DNA from: Comamonas phosphati
GTDB taxonomy: Bacteria; Pseudomonadota; Gammaproteobacteria; Burkholderiales; Burkholderiaceae_C
Direction: 5' to 3'
Assembly: GCF_014637085.1 (NCBI RefSeq)
Contig: NZ_BMEU01000014.1
Location: 54,137-118,136 of the forward strand
Length of the DNA: 64,000 bases
The translations under genes were made by a program, and so were the position numbers. The notes under the pieces were generated by a model, which saw nothing but the letters and a program-made list of their open reading frames with translations, was not told the origin of the DNA and made no database searches. This document shows positions 9,922-17,990 of the stretch, in pieces (within the stretch, counting starts at the first letter, position 1; every line of letters begins with the position of its first letter).

Positions 9922-10560
9922 TTACGCCGCGCTCTCGGGCTCCAGGCTCTTGACCAGCACCGCGGCCTGGGTGCGGCTGTAGCACTCGAGCTTTTTCAGG
10001 ATCGCCGTCACATGCACCTTGACGGTGTTCTCGGCCAGGCCCAGCTCGTGGGCAATCTGCTTGTTGAGCAGGCCGTCGGCAAGGCACAGCAGCACGCGGA
10101 ACTGCTGCGGCGTGAGCCGGGCCAGCTTGGCCGCCAGCGCCGCGTCGGCCTCGGAGCGTTCGGCCGCCATGGGCGGAAACCAGCTGCCGCCCGCGATCAC
10201 CGCCTCTATCGCTCCCGCCATGTCCTCGGCCGGCGCCGACTTGGGGATGAAGCCCGCCGCGCCGAACTGCTGGGCGCGGCGGATCACGCGCGGGTGTTCG
10301 TTGGACGAAACCACCACCACGGGAATCTCGGGATATTCGCCACGCACATGCAGCAGCGAGGAAAAGCCGCGCGCGCCCGGCATGGCCAGGTCCAGCAGCA
10401 CCAGCTCCACCTCGGGGTGCTCCTGCAATGCCGTGCCCAGGGTGGCCGCGGATGCGGCTTCCACCGTGCGCATCTGCGCAAAGCGCTCGCGCAGCACCTG
10501 TATCAGCGCTGCGCGGAATAGCGGATGGTCGTCGGCAACGAGAAAGGTGGGCGCGGGCAT
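9922..10560 (-). CDS. NarL/LuxR-type response regulator
   Basis: A 212-residue regulator. The start at 10560 gives MPAPTFLVADDHPLFR, with acidic-pocket DD at residues 10-11, phosphoacceptor Asp 57 in LLDLAMPG, Ser in VVSSNEH, and Lys in GFIPKSA. The C-terminal LuxR helix-turn-helix contains LTPQQFRVLLCLADGLLNKQ and GLAENTVKVHVTAILKKL. It converges on the hybrid kinase with 15 bp between stops; convergent arrangement of a cognate pair is less common than an operon. It probably acts on the dctA promoter (inferred). Confidence 0.88.
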   Translation of the reverse strand: MPAPTFLVADDHPLFRAALIQVLRERFAQMRTVEAASAATLGTALQEHPEVELVLLDLAMPGARGFSSLLHVRGEYPEIPVVVVSSNEHPRVIRRAQQFGAAGFIPKSAPAEDMAGAIEAVIAGGSWFPPMAAERSEADAALAAKLARLTPQQFRVLLCLADGLLNKQIAHELGLAENTVKVHVTAILKKLECYSRTQAAVLVKSLEPESAA

Positions 10561-10630
10561 GGGCCGCAGTCTGCCATGACCTGGGGCCGGCTGCACGAGC
10601 GCGCGCCTTGCCCGCAGGCTGCAGCGGCCG

Positions 10631-11611
10631 TCAATCCAGCTTGATGTGGTTGGCCGCGATCACGCGGCCCCATTTGCCGCGCTCGCCGCGCACGAACTGG
10701 CCCATTTGCTCGGCGCTGCCGGGCATGGGCTCCACGCCCATGGCTGCGAGCCGCGCCTTGGTGCGGGTGTCGGCCAAGGCGTGCTGCAGAGACTGGCTGA
10801 ACTTCTTCACCACCTCGTCGGAGCTGCCCAGGGGCACGACGATGCCCTGCCAGGCATAGCCTTCGAAGCCCTTGAGGCCCTGCTCCTGCAGCGTTGCGAC
10901 CTGAGACAGCACGGAGACGCGCGCGGGGCTGGCCACGCCGATGGCTTTCACCTTTTTCTCATTGAGGAACGGAATGATGGTGGCGCTGTCGACCCACATG
11001 GCCGGGATCTGGCCGCCGATCACGTCCTGCACGGCCGGCGCCGCGCCGCGGTAGGGCACATGGGTCATGTTGGCGAGGCCCGCCTGTTCGCGGAATAGTT
11101 CGCCTACCAGATGATGGGGGCTGCCCAGGCCGGCCGAGCCCCAGCTCACGCCGTTTTTCTGCTGCCTGGCCCAGGCGACGAACTCGGTGAAATTGCCGGC
11201 CGGCACATCGTTGTTGACCACGAGCAGCATGGGAAAGCGCACCAGCATGCCCACGGGCTTGAAGTCGCGCTCGGCGCTGTAGTTGAGCTTGCTGAACAGA
11301 AAGGGGTTGGCCGCCAGCGTCGCGAAGTCGGCCGTGAACATCAGATTGCCGAAGTCGCGCGAGCGGGCGCTGTATTCGGCCGCGATATTGGTGCCGGCGC
11401 CGGGCTTGTTGTTGATGACGATGACGCGGCCCAGATGCTGCCCCATGGACTCGGCTATCACGCGCGCGACCACGTCCGAGCCGCCGCCGGCGGCGTAGCC
11501 GACCACCCATTCGAGAGGCTTGTCCTGAGCCCATGCGCTGGGCATGGCGGCGGGTATGACGGCACCAAAGGCCGAGCAGGCCAGAGCGGCCAGAAACTGC
11601 TTGCGTTGCAT
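10631..11611 (-). CDS. Bug-family tripartite tricarboxylate transporter substrate-binding protein
   Basis: A 326-residue periplasmic receptor. The ATG at 11611 is preceded by GGAGACAAGG, a better ribosome site than the upstream in-frame ATG at 11623. A cleavable signal peptide is evident (MQRKQFLAALACSAFGAVIP, then ...SAWAQ). Family motifs include WVVGYAAGGGSDVVAR near the mature N-terminus, [44 protein letters not shown] and a final KWGRVIAANHIKLD. Bug proteins bind small carboxylates for TctAB permeases; no tctA/tctB lies nearby, so the partner is elsewhere or the protein is an orphan. Ligand unknown. Confidence 0.9.
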   Translation of the reverse strand: MQRKQFLAALACSAFGAVIPAAMPSAWAQDKPLEWVVGYAAGGGSDVVARVIAESMGQHLGRVIVINNKPGAGTNIAAEYSARSRDFGNLMFTADFATLAANPFLFSKLNYSAERDFKPVGMLVRFPMLLVVNNDVPAGNFTEFVAWARQQKNGVSWGSAGLGSPHHLVGELFREQAGLANMTHVPYRGAAPAVQDVIGGQIPAMWVDSATIIPFLNEKKVKAIGVASPARVSVLSQVATLQEQGLKGFEGYAWQGIVVPLGSSDEVVKKFSQSLQHALADTRTKARLAAMGVEPMPGSAEQMGQFVRGERGKWGRVIAANHIKLD

Positions 11612-11705
11612 CCTTGTCTCCATGTTGTATACGGCACCCTCGGATGGGGTGTGGGCGCCTTTGTGGGGATGGCAGGCCGCCGCACGGGCGGCGGCGCGCG
11701 GGCTC

Positions 11706-11866
11706 AGAACGTGTTGACGATCTCCACGCGGGTGTGCGGGCGCGGCCTCGGGCGGCCTGCGTTGTTGCCAATCCTCGCAATAGCCACGCTATTGCTGCGG
11801 TTTGCGCCTAGCAGCCCATCCCGATCCGCATCCCACCCACCTTCGCGCAAGATTGCCAACACGTTC
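11706..11866. repeat. GAACGTGTT-bounded intergenic repeat (family B)
   Basis: The interval is bounded by inverted words: GAACGTGTTGACGATCTC at the left, and GAACGTGTTGGCAATC read from the right on the minus strand. The right end begins exactly after the TGA stop of the DUF2783 gene. The middle has a perfect 8-bp hairpin, GCAATAGC (11777-11784) with GCTATTGC (11788-11795). A left-end relative (23 of 25 bases shared) lies at 27288-27312. No convincing gene is encoded inside. Confidence 0.65.
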
Positions 11867-12133
11867 TCAGGCGGCCGCGTGCACCAGGGCAACCGGTGTC
11901 ACGGCGCCGCGCTCGACCGGGTCCGCGGCGGCAGGCGCAAGTCCTGCGCTGGCGCGGGCCAGTTCGAGCGCATGCAGCAAAGTGCCTTGATGACCGATAT
12001 GGTTGGCCAGCAGCAGCACGAGGCGGGCATTGAGGGCATGGCTTTGCGCGGTTGCTAGGCCCTGGTGGGTGGCAATCAGGGCTTCGTAGAAGTCGTCGCA
12101 GGCCTGCAGATTCGGGTGGGTGGACAGCAGCAT
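11867..12133 (-). CDS. DUF2783 domain-containing small protein
   Basis: An 88-residue protein; ATG at 12133 follows CAGGAGACTGCC, an excellent ribosome site, so the longer upstream frame was not used. The core (NLQACDDFYEALIATHQGL, then ALNARLVLLLANHIG) is a helical pair typical of DUF2783. It lies 33 bp downstream of the FAD monooxygenase; DUF2783 genes are known to accompany such monooxygenases, suggesting an accessory role. No catalytic residues can be proposed. The C-terminus is alanine/valine-rich and ends at the family B repeat. Confidence 0.75.
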   Translation of the reverse strand: MLLSTHPNLQACDDFYEALIATHQGLATAQSHALNARLVLLLANHIGHQGTLLHALELARASAGLAPAAADPVERGAVTPVALVHAAA

Positions 12134-12165
12134 GGCAGTCTCCTGTGGTGGGTGTCGCAACGGGT

Positions 12166-13842
12166 TCAGGCCGCGCAGCAGGCCCGGGCCAACGCGGCAC
12201 GCACGCCAGCCTCGTCGGGGCGGCGCCAGCGTGCGCAGACATGCTGGTCGGGCCGCAGCAGATAACTGGTGCCGGGGCGCGCATCAAGGCGCCTGGCGGC
12301 CAGAGCCTGCGCATCGATCAGGTCGGCCTGCGCGGCATGGGCTTCGCCCTCGCACGCGATCGAGAGATTGCGCACCCCGTCCAGTTGCTGCGCCCATGAC
12401 GGCGTGGGGCCGAAATGCAGCAGCGTGAAATCGGGCCCCAGCGTGCGCAGCAGCCAGGCCGTGCCCTCCTCGCCGGGCCGGCGCATGGGGGCGTCGGCCA
12501 GCACGGCACCGGGCAGCTGCGTGCCGTCGAAGGCATCGGTATCGGGCGTGTTGAGCGCCGAGCCGTGCAGCGTGGCGGGCACCGAGAGCCGCCCGCTGTT
12601 GACGATGCGGCGCGCGAATTCATGCTCGCGGGCCAGGTCCAGCACGGCATCGCGGAACAGTCGGCTGATCTCGCTCTTGGGCGTGATGAAGTCGGTGGCG
12701 CGCGTGGAGTTGCGGAGGTTCTCGTCGGCCGCGTATTCGCGCTCGGCGCCATAGGTCTCGATCAGCGAGGCATCGGCCTGGCCGCGCAGCACACGATCCA
12801 GCTTCCAGGCCAGGTTCTCGGCATCCTGCACGCCGCTGTTGGCGCCGCGCGCACCGAAGGGCGAAACGCCATGGGCGCTGTCGCCCGCGAAGACCACGCG
12901 ACCGTGGACAAAGCGGTCCATGCGCAGGCAGGCAAAGGTGTAGACGCTGGCCCATTCGAGCTCGAACTGAGCGCCATGGCCCAGCAGCGCACGGATGCGC
13001 GGCAGAATGTTCCCGGGTTTTTTCTCTTCCTCGGGGTCCGCATCCCAGCCCAGCTGGAAGTCGATGCGCCAGACATCGTCGGGCTGGCGGTGCAGCAGCA
13101 CGCTCTGGCCCGGATGGAAGGGCGGATCGAACCAGAACCAGCGCTCGGTGGGGAAGTCAGCGCGCATCTTCACGTCGGCGATCAGAAAACGGTCGCGGAA
13201 AATGCGGCCATGGCTTTCCTGGCCCAGCATGGCGCGCAGCGGCGAACGCGAGCCGTCGCAGGCCAGCACCCATTGCGCGTCGATCTCGTAGGCGCCGTCG
13301 GGCGTCTCCACCGTGAGCAGGGCGCCGTCCTCGCGCGGCGCCAGCGCCGTGACCTTGCTGTGCCAGCGCAGGTCGATCAGCGGCAGTTGCAGCGCGCGCT
13401 CGACCAGATAGGCCTCGGCGTAGTACTGCTGCAGATTGATGAAGGCCGGACGCTCGTGCCCATCCTCGGGCAGCAGATTGAACGGATACAGCGGCTGGTC
13501 CTTGAAGAAGACCTTGCCCAGGTTCCAGGAAACGCCTTTGTCCACCATGGGTTGCCCCACGCCCAGACGGTCCCAGATCTCCAGCGTGCGCTTGGAAAAG
13601 CAGATGGCGCGCGAGCCCGTGGACAGCTTGCAGTCATTGTCCAGCAGCACCACGCGCTGGCCGCGCTGGGCCAGGTCGATGGCCAGCGACAGGCCCACGG
13701 GACCGGCGCCGACGATGACCACAGGATGCCGCACCGGCGCTGCCGCTTCCTGGTCCGGATGACGCACATGGGGAATCTGGATGGCCTGTATGTCTGCGCC
13801 GCTGCCGCGCAGGGCATCAAGCGGAATGGCTGTAGTGGACAT
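12166..13842 (-). CDS. FAD-dependent monooxygenase (PHBH/MhpA-like class A flavoprotein)
   Basis: 558 residues. The Rossmann FAD motif VVIVGAGPVGLSLAIDLA is near residue 41, the central DG motif is WVLACDGSRSPLR near 190, and the second FAD-binding motif VVFAGDSAHGVSPFGARGAN is near 316. The C-terminal thioredoxin-like region of MhpA/PheA-type hydroxylases is present. These enzymes hydroxylate aromatic substrates with NAD(P)H and O2. It forms a minus-strand cluster with the upstream MBL gene and downstream DUF2783 gene, controlled perhaps by the divergent IclR gene. The aromatic substrate is not predictable. Confidence 0.85.
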   Translation of the reverse strand: MSTTAIPLDALRGSGADIQAIQIPHVRHPDQEAAAPVRHPVVIVGAGPVGLSLAIDLAQRGQRVVLLDNDCKLSTGSRAICFSKRTLEIWDRLGVGQPMVDKGVSWNLGKVFFKDQPLYPFNLLPEDGHERPAFINLQQYYAEAYLVERALQLPLIDLRWHSKVTALAPREDGALLTVETPDGAYEIDAQWVLACDGSRSPLRAMLGQESHGRIFRDRFLIADVKMRADFPTERWFWFDPPFHPGQSVLLHRQPDDVWRIDFQLGWDADPEEEKKPGNILPRIRALLGHGAQFELEWASVYTFACLRMDRFVHGRVVFAGDSAHGVSPFGARGANSGVQDAENLAWKLDRVLRGQADASLIETYGAEREYAADENLRNSTRATDFITPKSEISRLFRDAVLDLAREHEFARRIVNSGRLSVPATLHGSALNTPDTDAFDGTQLPGAVLADAPMRRPGEEGTAWLLRTLGPDFTLLHFGPTPSWAQQLDGVRNLSIACEGEAHAAQADLIDAQALAARRLDARPGTSYLLRPDQHVCARWRRPDEAGVRAALARACCAA

Positions 13843-13957
13843 GGCTGGTAATGCTTTTGTTTCAATAGCTTCCAGTGCTTGCCAATAATTGATTTCATAT
13901 GCTTTTCAAGCTGAAATCATTGTTTCCATCGGTGCACGCACCGGCCCTTTCGCCAGA

Positions 13958-14033
13958 AACACCGAGCAAGGGCCGCCCCGCAGCGAGGGTGTTGCCCCCC
14001 CGGGGGGAAGGCGCGCAGCGCCTCAGGGGGTCA
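13958..14033 (-). repeat. 3'-end structured repeat, copy 2 (family A)
   Basis: Overlaps the TGA stop (14031-14033) of the MBL gene, the stop being the first bases of the repeat. Stem 1 is AGGCGC-TGC-GCGCCT, stem 2 CCCCCC/GGGGGG, stem 3 AACACC (13958-13963) with GGTGTT (13988-13993). Compared with copy 1, the paired positions of stems 1 and 3 differ on both sides. Confidence 0.85.
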
Positions 14034-14996
14034 GCCCTCTAATTCCAGCCACATCTCGCGGTCGCGCTCGGCGGTCCAGATGCGCGGATCGGCATGGTCC
14101 GAGGCCTCGTCGTAGGCGCGGGTCACGTCGAAGGGCATGCAGTGGTTGAAGATGACCCAGTGGCCGTACTTGGGCTGCAGCTTGGCGAAGGCGGCTTCAT
14201 AGACCTTGCGCAGATCTTTCTTGCCGTCGGCGCCGGCCTTCACCTCTGCCCAGAGATCGCTGATGAAGCCGCGCGTACCCGCCAGACCGGCCTGCACCTC
14301 GGCAGCGTTCTGCAGCGCCGCACCGCGGCCGGGCACCAGCTTTTCGGGCTTCAGCGCCGCGATGGCATCCAGCGTCCGCGGCCAGTCCTGGAAGTAGGCG
14401 TCGCCGGCATAGGGCGTGGCATCGAACTCCACGAGGTCGCCGCTGAACAGCACCTTGTCCTGGGGCAGCCAGACCACGGTATCGCCCTTGGTGTGGCCGC
14501 GGCCCAGCTGCAGGATCTGCACTTCGAGCCTGCCCAGCCACAGCGTCATCTTGCCGGTGAAGGTGATGGTGGGCCAGGTCATACCGTCGGGCACGCTTTC
14601 CACGCTCTGGAACAGGCGCGGGAAACGGCCGATCTCGCTGGCCTTGTCCTGCTCGCCGCGCTCGACGATGAGGTCGTAGGTGTCCTGGCTGGCGATGATG
14701 TGCTCGCAACCCTCGGCCTTGTAGGCCGAGGCACCCAGCACGCGCACCGCGTGGTAGTGCGACAGCGTCACGTACTTGATGGGCTTGTCCGTTACTTCGC
14801 GAATGCGGCGGATCACGTCCTCGGCCATGACGGGCGTGGCCTGGGTGTCGATGACCATCACCGCGTCGTCGCCGACGATGATGCCGGTGTTGGGGTCGCC
14901 CTCGGCCGTGTAGGCATAGGCATGGTCGGAGAGCTGGTCGAAGCTCACCTGCTTGACGTCGAGGTCGGCGGCGGAGGCAAAGGTCTTGGTGTTCAT
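14031..14996 (-). CDS. MBL-fold hydrolase with degenerate HxHxDH metal motif
   Basis: About 321 residues from ATG at 14996 (an in-frame GTG at 15005 is possible). The lactamase-B fold is clear: VMVIDTQATPVMAEDVI, then LSHYHAVRVLGAS near residue 80, GRGHTKGDTVVWLPQDKVLFSGDLVEF, and late FNHCMPFD. Where most members have HxHxDH this has H80-Y-H82-A-V-R, lacking the Asp and third His. The later His/Asp ligands look intact. The defect may be a subfamily trait, with a changed metal site or non-hydrolytic activity. First gene of the MBL-FAD monooxygenase-DUF2783 cluster. Confidence 0.8.
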   Translation of the reverse strand: MNTKTFASAADLDVKQVSFDQLSDHAYAYTAEGDPNTGIIVGDDAVMVIDTQATPVMAEDVIRRIREVTDKPIKYVTLSHYHAVRVLGASAYKAEGCEHIIASQDTYDLIVERGEQDKASEIGRFPRLFQSVESVPDGMTWPTITFTGKMTLWLGRLEVQILQLGRGHTKGDTVVWLPQDKVLFSGDLVEFDATPYAGDAYFQDWPRTLDAIAALKPEKLVPGRGAALQNAAEVQAGLAGTRGFISDLWAEVKAGADGKKDLRKVYEAAFAKLQPKYGHWVIFNHCMPFDVTRAYDEASDHADPRIWTAERDREMWLELEG

Positions 14997-15019
14997 GGGT
15001 TTCACATTATTTTGTTTAA

Positions 15020-15090
15020 GACAAATTCATTTGTCTTTATCGAATTTTTGAATGCTACGTAAAAATTCAACATTGAACAATTCATTTGTT
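15020..15090. promoter_or_regulatory. Candidate IclR operator region between the MBL and iclR-type genes
   Basis: An AT-rich divergent spacer. Perfect palindrome GACAAATTCATTTGTC at 15020-15035; related copy AACAATTCATTTGTT at 15076-15090; between them the inverted pair GAATTTTT (15042-15049) / AAAAATTC (15061-15068). Two near-identical dyads in a divergent IclR promoter fit binding by that regulator to control both directions. Confidence 0.55.
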
Positions 15091-15143
15091 ATAGTGAAAA
15101 ACCCTTGGCGCACCAAGCCCCTCGTCGGCGTTCACAATGCCGC

Positions 15144-15968
15144 ATGCCCGATGCCACTCCACGCCTGAACGACACCCGCCTTCCCCTCGACGCCGCCGAC
15201 GAGCCCACACGCGGGCCGCGTGGCATACAGAGCGTGGAAGTCGGTGGCCAACTGCTCAAGGTGCTGGCACGCACAGGCCGGCGCATGGCGCTGAAGGATC
15301 TGGCACGCGAAGCCGATATGACGGCCGCCAAGGCCCATCCCTATCTGGTGAGCTTCTGCAAGCTGGGCCTGATGGAGCAGGACCGCAGCAGCGGCCACTA
15401 CGGCCTGGGGCCTCTGGCCATACAGATGGGCCTGATCAGCCTGCAGCAGGCCGACCCCGTGCGCATGGCGATTGCCGAGCTGCCCGCACTCGCGCAGGAG
15501 GTGGGCTATACCGTTTCGGTCGCCATATGGAGTGGCCAGGGGCCGACCATCATCCGCGTCGAGGAAGGGCCCACCCATGTCTACGTGGCCATGCGCCACG
15601 GCACGCCGGCCTCGCTGCGCCACACGGCCACGGGCAAGATCTTCGCGGCCTTCGGTGCGCCGCAGCGGATCGCGCCGCTGCTGGCGGCCGAAGGCCACAG
15701 CCTCGAAGAACCGGCCTTCGCCCGGGAGCTGGAAACCATCCGCGCCAGCCATCTAAGCGTGGTCGAGAACCAGCTGCTGTCGGGCGTGAGCGCGCTGGCC
15801 GTACCGGTGTTCGACGGCTTCGGCCAGCTGGTGCTGGCGATTGCGGCCATAGGCCCCTCGGTCACGCTGACGCTGGACCCCCAAGGCCTGCCCGCCCAGC
15901 GGCTGCAGGCCCAGGCGCGCCGCCTGTCGCAGCGCCTGGGCGCCCCGGGCATGCAGCCCGAGGCCTGA
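15144..15968 (+). CDS. IclR-family transcriptional regulator
   Basis: A 274-residue regulator from ATG at 15144; an upstream TTG (15107 region) would add 13 residues. The N-terminal winged helix contains GGQLLKVLARTGRRMALKDL, LAREADMTAAKAHPYLVSF and HYGLGPLAIQMGL; the C-terminal effector domain has TIIRVEEGPTHVYVAMRHG, SLRHTATGKIFAAF and the closing LSGVSALAVPVFDGFG. It is divergent from the MBL-FAD monooxygenase-DUF2783 cluster, its likely target. It converges with a second IclR gene 8 bp away, an unusual tail-to-tail pair. Confidence 0.9.
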   Translation: MPDATPRLNDTRLPLDAADEPTRGPRGIQSVEVGGQLLKVLARTGRRMALKDLAREADMTAAKAHPYLVSFCKLGLMEQDRSSGHYGLGPLAIQMGLISLQQADPVRMAIAELPALAQEVGYTVSVAIWSGQGPTIIRVEEGPTHVYVAMRHGTPASLRHTATGKIFAAFGAPQRIAPLLAAEGHSLEEPAFARELETIRASHLSVVENQLLSGVSALAVPVFDGFGQLVLAIAAIGPSVTLTLDPQGLPAQRLQAQARRLSQRLGAPGMQPEA

Positions 15969-15976
15969 TCTCCGGA

Positions 15977-16822
15977 TTACGCGCGGTACCCCATTGAAGC
16001 GCTGACCCGCGCCGCCTCCGCGCGCAAGGCCAACGCCACCTCGCCTTCAGGCTCGGCATCGAAGCCTCCGCTGGCGCCCAGCGCGCACAGCACGGCCACC
16101 ACATGGCCGGTGTAGTCGAACAAGGGCACGGCCACGGCGCTGATGCCGGGCAGATTGATGTCGCGGATGGCGGCGCAGCCCGCAGTGCGTATGCCTTCGC
16201 GCAGCGCCTGCAGCGGCTGCGCGGCATCCAGCCAGGCCCGCCGCGCGGGCGGCGCCGCGACCAGTTCGCGCTCGGCCAGGGCATCGACCTGGGAGCGGTC
16301 GTCCATGAAGGCAAAAAAGGCGCGGCCCGTGGCCGACCACAGCAGGGACATGACCGAGCCCACGCGCACATTCACGGTCACGGGCAGGCTGGGCTCCTCG
16401 ATGCGGACGATGGTGGGCCCCAGATTGCCCATGACGGCCACGAAGCTCGTGACCTGCAGGCTTTCGCGCAAATGCACGAGGGCGGGTTCGGCCATGCGGA
16501 TAGCATCGTTCTGGCGCATTGCTGCCAGCCCGATGCGGATGGACTCGCGGCCCAGCGCGTACTGGGTGCCGCCGCGGTCCTGCTCCACCAGGCCTTCGGC
16601 CATGAGGCTGGCCAGATAGCGGTGCACCTTGGCCGGACTCTCCTCCACTGCCGCGCCTATGGCCGTGAGGCTGGCGCGTCCGCCCAGGTCCGCCAGGGCC
16701 TTGAGCACGGCCAGGCAGGTCTCGGCGGCCTGCACCCGCTGGCGCCGCGGGCCGCGCTCCTGTTCGGCATGGGCACCCTCCGCCGCCATGGGCCTCGGGT
16801 CTTGTGTTGCATCGAATTTCAT
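15977..16822 (-). CDS. IclR-family transcriptional regulator
   Basis: A 281-residue regulator with basic N-terminal stretch, winged helix (ETCLAVLKALADLGGRASLT, then ESPAKVHRYLASLMAEGLVE) and an IclR effector domain (GPTIVRIEEPSLPVTVNVRVG, GRAFFAFMDD, GISAVAVPLFDYTG). It is divergent from the Bug receptor-P450 operon across a 178-bp spacer that carries symmetrical sites, so it probably controls that operon and itself. The ligand is unknown but likely the P450 substrate or a breakdown product (inferred). Confidence 0.9.
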   Translation of the reverse strand: MKFDATQDPRPMAAEGAHAEQERGPRRQRVQAAETCLAVLKALADLGGRASLTAIGAAVEESPAKVHRYLASLMAEGLVEQDRGGTQYALGRESIRIGLAAMRQNDAIRMAEPALVHLRESLQVTSFVAVMGNLGPTIVRIEEPSLPVTVNVRVGSVMSLLWSATGRAFFAFMDDRSQVDALAERELVAAPPARRAWLDAAQPLQALREGIRTAGCAAIRDINLPGISAVAVPLFDYTGHVVAVLCALGASGGFDAEPEGEVALALRAEAARVSASMGYRA

Positions 16823-16840
16823 AGCTGGCAGCGTATTCCA

Positions 16841-16940
16841 GTAAACGTTTACCGCCGATTTTCTTCAAATTCAGGTACTGCGCACGGGTAATCCCCGGGC
16901 ACAAATTACGCAATGCGTAGAAAAATTACGCAATACATTA
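16841..16940. promoter_or_regulatory. Candidate IclR operators upstream of the Bug receptor-P450 operon
   Basis: Two site types: perfect 12-bp palindrome GTAAACGTTTAC at 16841-16852, close to the iclR-type start, and ATTACGCAAT repeated at 16905-16914 and 16925-16934, exactly 20 bp apart (two helical turns). The first direct repeat extends into palindrome TACGCAATGCGTA (16907-16919). The arrangement suggests side-by-side dimers on one DNA face. Confidence 0.5.
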
Positions 16941-17000
16941 CAACGCGGGAGCGAAGTCCGGTCCAGCCCGGTAAACCCGCAATCCTCTGGAGACAAACCG

Positions 17001-17987
17001 ATGCAAAAACGCCTCTTCACCGCCTCGTTCCTGGCCACCAGCCTGCTATGGGCCGCCGGCGCGCCCACCGCTGCCCTGGCCCAGGACCATTTCCCCAGCA
17101 AGAACGTGCGCTGGATCGTTCCCTACGCGGCCGGCGGCGGCTCGGACTTCCTGGCCCGCACCATAGGCCAGGCCTGGGGCGGCCAGGTGCACCAGCCCAT
17201 CGTGGTGGACAACCGCCCGGGCGGCAACACGGCCATCGGCGCATCGGAGACCGCACGCGCACCGGCCGACGGCTATACCGTGCTCTCGGCCGACAACGGC
17301 ACGCTGATCTTCAACCCCGTGCTCTACAAGAGCCTGAGCTACAACCCCGGCAAGGATTTGGCGCCCGTCACGCTCATGGGGCGCTTTCCCATGATCCTCG
17401 TGGCCGGCCCCGGGACCCAGGCCAAGACCGCCAAGGAATTCCTGGCCGAGGCCAAAGCCAGCAAGCAAGGCATCAACTACGCCTCTGCCGGCGCGGGCAG
17501 CCCCCACCACCTGGCCATGGAGCTGCTCAAGAGCGAAGCTGGCCTCAAGCTCACGCATGCGCCCTACCGCGGCGCGGCGCCGGCCCTGGCCGATGTGGCC
17601 GGCGGGCAGATTCCCGTGATGATGGTGGACCTGGCCGCCGGCGCGGGCTTCATCAAGGGCGGCAAGGTACGCCCCCTGGCCGTGGCCAATGCCACGCGCC
17701 TGCCCCAGCTGCCCGATGTGCCCACCTTCGCCGAACTGGGCCTGGCCAAGGTCGAGGCCGCGGCCCTGGTCGGCATGGTGGCGCCCGCCAAGACCCCGGC
17801 CAGCGTGGTCGCCACGCTGAACAAGCAGGTCGTGGCCGCCATCAACGAGCCTGCCGTCAAGCAAAAGCTCATCGACTTCGGCGTCGAGCCCGTGGGCAAC
17901 ACGCCCGAGCAGTTCCAGGCCCTGATCGCCAGCGAGAGCACGCGCTGGCACCAACTGATCAAGAACTTGAACATCACGCTGGATTGA
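17001..17987 (+). CDS. Bug-family tripartite tricarboxylate transporter substrate-binding protein
   Basis: 328 residues, preceded by CTGGAGACAAACCG. Signal peptide at residues 1-27 (ends AALAQ). Motifs: WIVPYAAGGGSDFLARTIG, NRPGGNTAIGASE, GSPHHLAMELLKSE, HAPYRGAAPALADVAGGQIP and a final HQLIKNLNITLD. It is the first gene of an operon with the fused P450 (3-bp gap), so its ligand is probably the P450 substrate or a related acid (inferred). No TctA/TctB permease is adjacent. Confidence 0.92.
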   Translation: MQKRLFTASFLATSLLWAAGAPTAALAQDHFPSKNVRWIVPYAAGGGSDFLARTIGQAWGGQVHQPIVVDNRPGGNTAIGASETARAPADGYTVLSADNGTLIFNPVLYKSLSYNPGKDLAPVTLMGRFPMILVAGPGTQAKTAKEFLAEAKASKQGINYASAGAGSPHHLAMELLKSEAGLKLTHAPYRGAAPALADVAGGQIPVMMVDLAAGAGFIKGGKVRPLAVANATRLPQLPDVPTFAELGLAKVEAAALVGMVAPAKTPASVVATLNKQVVAAINEPAVKQKLIDFGVEPVGNTPEQFQALIASESTRWHQLIKNLNITLD

Positions 17988-17990
17988 GCC

